Shown: in pieces, positions 58,730 to 64,000 of the stretch
How positions within the stretch are numbered: position 1 is the first letter of the stretch
Layout of the letters: each line of letters opens with the position of its first letter
Assembly (NCBI RefSeq): GCF_013409345.1
Contig: NZ_JACCBB010000001.1
Span: 3,844,001-3,908,000, forward strand
From: Kineococcus aurantiacus
GTDB lineage: Bacteria > Actinomycetota > Actinomycetes > Actinomycetales > Kineococcaceae
Length of the DNA: 64,000 nucleotides
Direction: 5' to 3'
The notes under the pieces: generated by a model
The model's database searches: none
Told to the model about the DNA's origin: nothing
What the model saw: only the letters and a program-made list of their open reading frames with translations
Made by a program: the position numbers and the translations under genes

Positions 58730-61215
58730 GAGCGCACCACCGGCATCCCCAGGGGCAGGGCGGGACGGAACTGTCCGGTCGTCACGGGTTCGGCTCCTTC
58801 CAGCCACGGGTCCCGGTAGTTGTCGACGGTGGCCTGCACGCGCTCGTCCAAACCCGCCGCCAGGCCGTCGGAGTCGTCCACCAGGACGTTGCGCACCCGC
58901 TCGATCCCCAGGCGGGGCACGAACTCGTAGGTGCGCTCCAGCCAGTTGCCCCACTCCCGGTAGAACTGGATGAACCGGCCCGTGAGGGTCAGGACCTCCT
59001 GCGCCGAGCCGACGGTGGCCAGCAGGTCGCCCTTGCGGACGGTGGCGCCCGCGGCCCCGCCCACGTAGACCTCCCACTTCCCGGCGCCGACGGCGACCAC
59101 GCCGATGTCCTTGACGTACGCCTCGGCGCAGTTGCGGGGGCAGCCCACGACGCCCAGCTTGAGCTTGGCGGGGGTCTCGATGCCCTGGTAGCGGGTCTCC
59201 AGGTCGATCCCCAGCTGGGTGGAGTCGTCCAGGCCGAAGCGGCAGAAGTCGGACCCCACGCACGTCTTCACGGTCCGGAAGCTCTTGCCGTAGGCGTAGC
59301 CCGACGGCATCCCCAGGTCCTTCCAGACCTTCGGCAGGTCCTCCTTCGCCACGCCCAGCAGGTCGATGCGCTGACCGCCGGTGACCTTGACCATCCCCAC
59401 GTCGTACTTGTCGGCGACGTCGGCGATCTTGCGCAGCTGCTCGGGGGTGGTGACCCCGCCCTTCATCTGCGGGACGACGGAGAACGTGCCGTCGCGCTGG
59501 ATGTTCGCGTGGACGCGGTCGTTGATGTACCGGCCGTCGCGCTCCTCCTCGATCCCCTCGGGCCACATCATCCGCAGCAGCGACGTCAGGCCCATCTTCG
59601 ACTTGGCGTCCTCGACGCCGCCGGGGGCCAGCTCGCGGAACACCGCCGAGACCGACTTCAGCCCGCGCTCGCGGATGGCGGCCATGAGCTCGGGCTTGGC
59701 CAGCGGGACGCCCGGCACGTACCAGTTGACGCTCTCGTCGACCGTCAGCTCGCCGCCGGCGGCCCACTCGGTGATCTGCTCGACGAGGCTCTTGCAGGAC
59801 CCGCAGCCCTTGGCCGCCTTCGTCTTGCCCATCACCGCGGTCAGGGAGGTGCAGCCGCCGGCGACCGCGTCGACGATCTTCCCCTTCGTCACGCCGTTGC
59901 AGTTGCAGACCTGGACGTCGTCGGACAGCTCCGCCACCGAGGTGGCCTCGTCGGGGGCCCCCAGGTCGAACAGCAGGCTCATGCGCTCCTCCGGCAGCGG
60001 CAGGGCCTGGTCGAACGCCTGGGTGAGGAACGCCGTCTTGCGGACGTCGCCCAGGAGGGTGGCCCCCACGAGGCGGCCGTCGCGGACCACGACGTTGAGG
60101 TAGACGCCGCGGTGCGGTTCGGAGAACACGACGAACTCGTCGTCGTCGCGCTCGGGGCCCGGCAGGCCCATGGCCACGACGTCGACGCCGGCGACCTTCA
60201 GCTTCGTCGACGTGCGGGTCCCGTGGTACTGCGCGTCCGGCCGGGTCCCGGTGAGGTGGTCGGCCAGGACGCCGGCCTGGTCCCACAGCGGGGCCACGAG
60301 GCCGTACGTCTGGCCGCGGTGCTGCACGCACTCCCCGACGGCGTACACGTCGGGGTGGCTGGTGCGCAGGCGGTCGTCGACGACGACCCCGCGCTCGACC
60401 GCCAGGCCGGAGCGCAGCGCCACGTCCACGTTCGGGCGGATCCCGGCGGCGATGACGACGAAGTCCGCCTCCAGCACCGTGCCGTCGGGCAGCTCCACCC
60501 CGCTCACCCGGTCGGTGCCCAGCAGCGCCCGGGTGCGGACGCCGGTGTGCACCCGGATGCCCAGCTCCTCGATCTTGCGGCGCAGCACCCGCCCGGCCTC
60601 GGGCCCCAGCTGCTGGTTCATGAGGTGCTGGGGGGAGTGCACGAGGTCGACCTGCAGGCCGTGCGTGGCCAGGCCGTGCGCGGCCTCCAGCCCGAGCAGG
60701 CCGCCGCCGATGACGACGGCGCGCCGGTGGGTCCGGGCCGAGGCCAGCAGGGAACGGGCGTCGTCGAGGGTGCGGAACGTGAACACGCCGTCGAGGTGCA
60801 GCCCGTCCATCGAGGGGAAGAACGGCGTGGACCCCGTCGCCAGCAGCAGCGTGTCGTAGGGCGTCTGGCCGCCGTCGGCGTCGTGCACGACCTTGGCGAA
60901 CCGGTCGACGCGGTCGACGCGCACCCCGGCGCGCAGGTCGATGGAGTTCTCCTCGTACCAGGACAGGGAGTTGAGGAAGATGCCCTCCTCGGTCTCCTCC
61001 CCGGACAGCACGTGCGAGAGCAGGATGCGGTTGTAGTTGCCGTACGGCTCGTCGCCGAACACGGTGATGTCGAACTGCTCGGCCCCGCCGCGTTCGAGGA
61101 GCTCCTCGACGGCGCGGATCCCGGCCATGCCGTTGCCGACGACCACGAGGCGGCGGCGGTGGTCGCGCTGGCGCGGGATGGCCGCTTCCACGGTCCCGGT
61201 CTCTTCGATGGTCAC
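58726..61215 (-). CDS. nirB: NAD(P)H-dependent assimilatory nitrite reductase large subunit
   Basis: 829 residues from the GTG at 61215. Reduces nitrite to ammonium with six electrons in the cytoplasm. Order of domains: FAD/NAD(P)H oxidoreductase (LVVVGNGMAGIRAVEELLER, then AVVIGGGLLGLEAAHGLATH), a BFD-type [2Fe-2S] domain (VCNCNGVTKGKIVDAVAGG, about residues 430-475), then the siroheme/[4Fe-4S] module with TCVGSDFCRFG (about 650) and VGCPRNCAEAYVKD (about 690), giving the four cluster Cys. The neighbouring cysG and chelatase genes supply siroheme. Stop overlaps nirD. Confidence 0.97.
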   Translation of the reverse strand: MTIEETGTVEAAIPRQRDHRRRLVVVGNGMAGIRAVEELLERGGAEQFDITVFGDEPYGNYNRILLSHVLSGEETEEGIFLNSLSWYEENSIDLRAGVRVDRVDRFAKVVHDADGGQTPYDTLLLATGSTPFFPSMDGLHLDGVFTFRTLDDARSLLASARTHRRAVVIGGGLLGLEAAHGLATHGLQVDLVHSPQHLMNQQLGPEAGRVLRRKIEELGIRVHTGVRTRALLGTDRVSGVELPDGTVLEADFVVIAAGIRPNVDVALRSGLAVERGVVVDDRLRTSHPDVYAVGECVQHRGQTYGLVAPLWDQAGVLADHLTGTRPDAQYHGTRTSTKLKVAGVDVVAMGLPGPERDDDEFVVFSEPHRGVYLNVVVRDGRLVGATLLGDVRKTAFLTQAFDQALPLPEERMSLLFDLGAPDEATSVAELSDDVQVCNCNGVTKGKIVDAVAGGCTSLTAVMGKTKAAKGCGSCKSLVEQITEWAAGGELTVDESVNWYVPGVPLAKPELMAAIRERGLKSVSAVFRELAPGGVEDAKSKMGLTSLLRMMWPEGIEEERDGRYINDRVHANIQRDGTFSVVPQMKGGVTTPEQLRKIADVADKYDVGMVKVTGGQRIDLLGVAKEDLPKVWKDLGMPSGYAYGKSFRTVKTCVGSDFCRFGLDDSTQLGIDLETRYQGIETPAKLKLGVVGCPRNCAEAYVKDIGVVAVGAGKWEVYVGGAAGATVRKGDLLATVGSAQEVLTLTGRFIQFYREWGNWLERTYEFVPRLGIERVRNVLVDDSDGLAAGLDERVQATVDNYRDPWLEGAEPVTTGQFRPALPLGMPVVRS

Positions 61216-61216
61216 C

Positions 61217-61564
61217 TCAGACCTCCACGACGCCGAGGTCGACGACGACGGACCCGCTCAGGCCCTCGGGCGCCATGACCCGCAGCTCCAGGGTGGAGGG
61301 CGCCTCGACGTCCTCCACGATGCTCAGCGGGACGTGCACGGCGTCCTTGGCCCCGATGGGGAAGAGCCGCATGACGACCCCGTCGCGCAGCAGGGCCACC
61401 ACCACGAGCTCCTCGGTGGGGTTGCCGCCGCGGAAGTAGACGGTCTGCGCGCGGTGGCCGTCGGGGACCTGCAGGCCCGCCAGGCCCTCGAGGGGGACGG
61501 TCTTCTCCAGGCCGGCGCCGGTGAAGGCGTACGTGCCCTGCAGGAAGCGGGGGGTCGAGCTCAC
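61217..61564 (-). CDS. Small conserved protein of the nitrite-assimilation operon, function unknown
   Basis: 115 residues from the GTG at 61564, with GAGGAG just upstream. No cysteines, membrane segments or signal peptide; beta-rich with TYAFTGAGLEKTVPLEGLAG, TVYFRGGNPTEELVVVALLR, VMRLFPIGAKDAVHVPLSIV and ELRVMAPEGLSGSVVVDLG. Similar small proteins beside actinobacterial nirB are usually labelled molybdopterin oxidoreductase-like, a name the sequence itself does not support. It sits between narK (10 nt upstream) and nirB (1 nt downstream) and is certainly cotranscribed with them; an assembly or protein-interaction factor is a reasonable guess. Confidence 0.75.
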   Translation of the reverse strand: MSSTPRFLQGTYAFTGAGLEKTVPLEGLAGLQVPDGHRAQTVYFRGGNPTEELVVVALLRDGVVMRLFPIGAKDAVHVPLSIVEDVEAPSTLELRVMAPEGLSGSVVVDLGVVEV

Positions 61565-61574
61565 GGTGTTCTCC

Positions 61575-62939
61575 TCAGATCTCGGCGCCGGCGAAGCGCT
61601 GGGCGCGGCCGACCTTGTAGACGGCGAAGGTCACGACGGCGCACACCGCGTAGAAGGCGATGAACCCGACGAGCGCGGGCTGCAGGGATCCGGTGCTCTT
61701 GATCGAGGCGGCGAACACGCGGGGGATGACGAACCCGCCGTACGCGCCGATCCCGGCGGCGATCCCGATGCAGGCCGCGGCCTTCCGCTTGGCCAGGACC
61801 ATGTCCTCGGGGGCGACCCCGGCGCGGAAGATGGCCGGGATCATCCGGTACACCGCTCCGTTGCCGACGCCGCTGGCGATGAACAGGACGAGGAAGCTGG
61901 TGAAGAACCCGGCGAACGTCCCCGCGCTGAGGCTGGCGATGACGCCCAGCGCGCCGAGGGCCATGACGCCGTAGGCGACGATGCTCATGGTGGCCCCCGA
62001 GAACCGGTCGGCCAGCTTCCCGCCGCTGGGGCGCGCCATCGACCCGACGAGCGCGCCGAGGAAGGCCAGGGTCAGCGGGACCTGCGGCAGCCCCAGGAAG
62101 CCCCAGTTGAACGTGACCTGCGGGAACTCCCGGGTGATGAGGGTGGGGAACACCCCGGCGTACCCGATGAAGGACCCGAACGTCCCGATGTAGAGGAACG
62201 AGATGATCCACGTGTGCTTGTTGCGCACGGCGGCGGCGTACCCGGCGAAGTCGGCCTTGGCCGTCGACAGGTTGTCCATGTACCGCCACGCCAGCACCGC
62301 CGCGAGCACCGCGAGCGGGATGACGACCAGGCCCGCGCGGTCCAGGGCCAGCCCGCCGCCGATGACCACGATGATCGGGACGACCAGCTGCACGACGGCC
62401 ACGCCGAGGTTGCCGCCGGCCGCGTTGAGGCCCAGGGCCGCGCCCTTCTCCCGCTCGGGGTAGAAGAACGAGATGTTCGCCATGCTGGAGGCGAAGTTCC
62501 CGCCCCCGACGCCGGCGGTCGCGGCGACCAGGACCATGAGCCAGAACGGGGTGTCGGGGTTCTGCACGACGACCGCGAGCCCGGCGCACGGGACGATGAG
62601 CAGCAGGGCCGAGACGATCGTCCAGTTGCGGCCGCCGAAGCGCGGCACCGCGAAGGTGTAGGGGAAGCGCAGGGTGGCCCCCACCAGGTTCGGCACGGCG
62701 ATGAGCCAGAACATCTGGTCCTCGGACAGCGAGAAGCCGGACTTGTTCAGCGACGGCGTGACGATGGTCCACAGCTGCCAGACGGAGAAGCCGAGGAACT
62801 CGGCGAAGATGGACAGCCACAGGTTGCGCTGGGCGACGCGGCGTCCGGTCGACTCCCACTGCGCGACGTCCTCGGGGTCGTGGTCGTCGACCCAGCGGCC
62901 GGACCGGGGGACCGGGGTGGTGCGGGTGTCGAGGGTCAT
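61575..62939 (-). CDS. narK: Nitrate/nitrite transporter (NarK/NasA, major facilitator superfamily)
   Basis: 454 residues from the ATG at 62939, with TACGTT as a leaderless -10 6 nt upstream. Twelve membrane helices follow an N-terminal cytoplasmic tail of about 40 residues. The two nitrate signature Gly-rich helices are visible: AATAGVGGGNFASSMANISF (helix 5) and VLFIASGVGNGAVYRMIPAI (helix 11), as are substrate Arg residues in LRFPYTFAVPRFGG and MARPSGG. It brings nitrate in for the molybdenum reductase and nitrite for NirBD. First gene of the minus-strand operon. Confidence 0.95.
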   Translation of the reverse strand: MTLDTRTTPVPRSGRWVDDHDPEDVAQWESTGRRVAQRNLWLSIFAEFLGFSVWQLWTIVTPSLNKSGFSLSEDQMFWLIAVPNLVGATLRFPYTFAVPRFGGRNWTIVSALLLIVPCAGLAVVVQNPDTPFWLMVLVAATAGVGGGNFASSMANISFFYPEREKGAALGLNAAGGNLGVAVVQLVVPIIVVIGGGLALDRAGLVVIPLAVLAAVLAWRYMDNLSTAKADFAGYAAAVRNKHTWIISFLYIGTFGSFIGYAGVFPTLITREFPQVTFNWGFLGLPQVPLTLAFLGALVGSMARPSGGKLADRFSGATMSIVAYGVMALGALGVIASLSAGTFAGFFTSFLVLFIASGVGNGAVYRMIPAIFRAGVAPEDMVLAKRKAAACIGIAAGIGAYGGFVIPRVFAASIKSTGSLQPALVGFIAFYAVCAVVTFAVYKVGRAQRFAGAEI

Positions 62940-62945
62940 GGCGGC

Positions 62946-62951
62946 AACGTA
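62946..62951 (-). promoter_or_regulatory. Probable -10 element of the narK-nirBD operon
   Basis: On the minus strand TACGTT is followed by 6 nt and the ATG at 62939, consistent with a leaderless message. A GTAAC half-site (62962-62966) lies upstream. Confidence 0.5.
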
Positions 62952-63049
62952 GGCACGCTGCGTTACGGGCGGTGGCGTCCGCCGTTGCGGTCGCGTCACG
63001 TTGTCCTCACGGCTGCGGGGCGGGGCTGTGAGGAGAGCGCACCACGGGC

Positions 63050-63076
63050 GCAACACGGGGGAAACGGCGGTGCAAC
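63050..63076 (+). promoter_or_regulatory. GlnR-like half-site array upstream of the nitrate reductase gene
   Basis: GCAAC - 6 nt - GAAAC - 6 nt - GCAAC gives three half-sites with an 11-bp period, close to the gTnAC-n6-GaAAC repeats bound by GlnR, the nitrogen regulator that activates nirB, narK and glnA genes in Streptomyces. The GAAAC half-site is exact; the others each differ at the second base (C for T). It ends 22 nt before the start codon. Confidence 0.45.
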
Positions 63077-63098
63077 GGCGCCCTTGTGTACTGCCGAC

Positions 63099-64000
63099 GT
63101 GAGCGGCCCCGAGGTGACGACCAGCGTGCGCAGTGCCTGCTCCTACTGCGGGGTCGGGTGCGGTGTGGTCCTCGACGTCGCCACCGACCCCGAGACGGGC
63201 CGGCGCACCCTCGCCCGGGTCTCTGGGGACCGCGAGCACCCCGTGAACCGGGGCCGGCTGTGCACCAAGGGGGCGACGAGCGCCGCCCTGGTCACCGCGC
63301 CCGGGCGGCTGGAGACCGCGCAGGTGCGCGACGAGCGGGGCGGCCCGGCCCGGCCGGTGCCGCTGGAGGAGGCCGTCCGCCGGGTGGCCGACCGCTTCGC
63401 CGCGACGATCGCCGAGCACGGGCCGGACTCGGTGGCGATCTACGTCTCGGGGCAGATGTCCCTGGAGGCGCAGTACCTGTCCAACAAGCTCGCCAAGGGC
63501 TTCTGGCGCACCAACCAGATCGAGTCCAACTCCCGGCTGTGCATGGCCAGCGCCGGGACCGGCTACAAGCAGTCCCTCGGCGCCGACGGCCCGCCGGGCT
63601 CCTACGACGACTTCGACCACGCCGACGTCTTCCTCGTCGTCGGCTCCAACATGGCCGACTGCCACCCCATCCTCTTCCTGCGGATGATGGACCGGGTCCG
63701 GCAGGCCGGCGCGAAGGTGATCGTCGTGGACCCGCGGCGCACCGCGACGGCCGAGGCGGCGGACGTCTTCCTGCCCGTCCGGCCGGGCACCGACCTGGCG
63801 CTGCTCAACGGCCTGCTGCACCTGCTGGTCGAGCTGGGGGCCGTCGACGAGGACTTCGTGGCCTCCTCCACGACGGGCTGGGAGGCGATGGCGCCGCTGC
63901 TGGCCGACTTCCCCCCGGCCCGGGTGGCCGAGCTGACGGGCGTCCCCGAGGCGGACCTGCGCCGGGCCGCCGAGCTCATCGCCGGGGCCGGGAACTGGGT
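63099..64000 (+). CDS. Assimilatory nitrate reductase, molybdopterin catalytic subunit (N-terminal part)
   Basis: 300 codons are visible from the GTG at 63099; the gene runs off the window. It reduces nitrate to nitrite in the cytoplasm. The N-terminus carries the [4Fe-4S] motif SACSYCGVGCGVVLD plus RGRLCTKG (Cys14, Cys17, Cys21, Cys55). Next come the MGD-binding features: IYVSGQMSLEAQYLSNKLAK, IESNSRLCMASAGTGYKQSL with the Cys that should ligate Mo, DVFLVVGSNMADCHPILF and KVIVVDPRRTATAEAADVFL. These match NasC/NarB and formate-dehydrogenase-like enzymes. Divergence from narK and nirB decides for nitrate. A second GTG at 63114 is an alternative start; neither has a good ribosome site. Confidence 0.9.
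   Translation, partial: MSGPEVTTSVRSACSYCGVGCGVVLDVATDPETGRRTLARVSGDREHPVNRGRLCTKGATSAALVTAPGRLETAQVRDERGGPARPVPLEEAVRRVADRFAATIAEHGPDSVAIYVSGQMSLEAQYLSNKLAKGFWRTNQIESNSRLCMASAGTGYKQSLGADGPPGSYDDFDHADVFLVVGSNMADCHPILFLRMMDRVRQAGAKVIVVDPRRTATAEAADVFLPVRPGTDLALLNGLLHLLVELGAVDEDFVASSTTGWEAMAPLLADFPPARVAELTGVPEADLRRAAELIAGAGNW

Overview
The window comes from a very GC-rich actinobacterium. Gene content and order (atpAGDC followed by a DUF2550 gene and nucS; mnmA, a MetE-like gene, ligA and gatCAB; a GlgE-type alpha-glucan pathway) point to the Actinomycetia, and the overall look is close to Kineococcus/Kineosporiaceae. The genus is an inference from memory of gene order. By my start choices 48 of the 58 genes with a visible start begin with GTG, many genes overlap their neighbour by 1-8 nt, and many lone genes have a TANNNT (or CANNNT) hexamer 6-8 nt before the start codon, as expected for leaderless transcripts. 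I saw no tRNA, rRNA, CRISPR array, insertion sequence or phage gene.

Layout. 1-2892: end of the F1Fo ATP synthase operon (atpA tail, atpG, atpD, short atpC). 2909-13918: mostly housekeeping and unknown single genes (DUF2550, STAS protein, NucS mismatch endonuclease, threonine aldolase, hydrolase, DivIVA-like coiled-coil protein, thiamine-binding protein, DoxX, a membrane protein/lipoprotein pair, thioredoxin-like protein, and an ABC-F ATPase with a possible antibiotic-responsive leader). 14107-24425: an accessory catabolic-looking island with a serine hydrolase, two ammonia-lyase-fold proteins that both lack the canonical Ala-Ser-Gly MIO triad, a LacI regulator with two perfect 14-bp operators, an amidohydrolase, a cysteine-dioxygenase-type cupin and a complete OpuC/ProX-type quaternary-amine ABC importer. 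24538-36146: alpha-glucan metabolism (glgE-mak-glgB on the minus strand, glgP on the plus strand, glgX on the minus strand), with treS absent from its usual place. 36180-50791: cysteine desulfurase and mnmA (tRNA thiolation), an oppositely oriented GGDEF/EAL operon, a MetE-like protein, GNAT, ligA and gatCAB. 50784-55404: class A beta-lactamase, DedA protein, pyridoxal kinase, PQQ-type sugar dehydrogenase and 2-hydroxyacid dehydrogenase. 55337-64000: an assimilatory nitrate/nitrite region with a minus-strand operon narK, unknown gene, nirB, nirD, cysG, HemD-winged-helix and sirohydrochlorin chelatase, diverging from a molybdopterin nitrate reductase that runs off the window.

How genes work together. 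In the nitrate region the transporter and reductases do the chemistry, while cysG, the chelatase and perhaps the HemD-like protein supply or sense siroheme for NirB. In the glucan region maltose-1-phosphate made by Mak is polymerised by GlgE, branched by GlgB and recycled by GlgP/GlgX. In the 14-24 kb island, the combination of lyases without a normal MIO triad, a thiol-dioxygenase-like cupin, an amidohydrolase and a betaine-type importer suggests uptake and elimination-type breakdown of a trimethylammonium amino acid; ergothioneine or hercynine is my leading but unproven guess. This island is the best candidate for an undescribed system.

Regulation seen in sequence: twin LacI operators, a 9-bp inverted repeat upstream of the importer, a GlnR-like series of half-sites before the nitrate reductase, and an A-tract/GGTTG promoter with a three-codon upstream ORF before the ABC-F gene.
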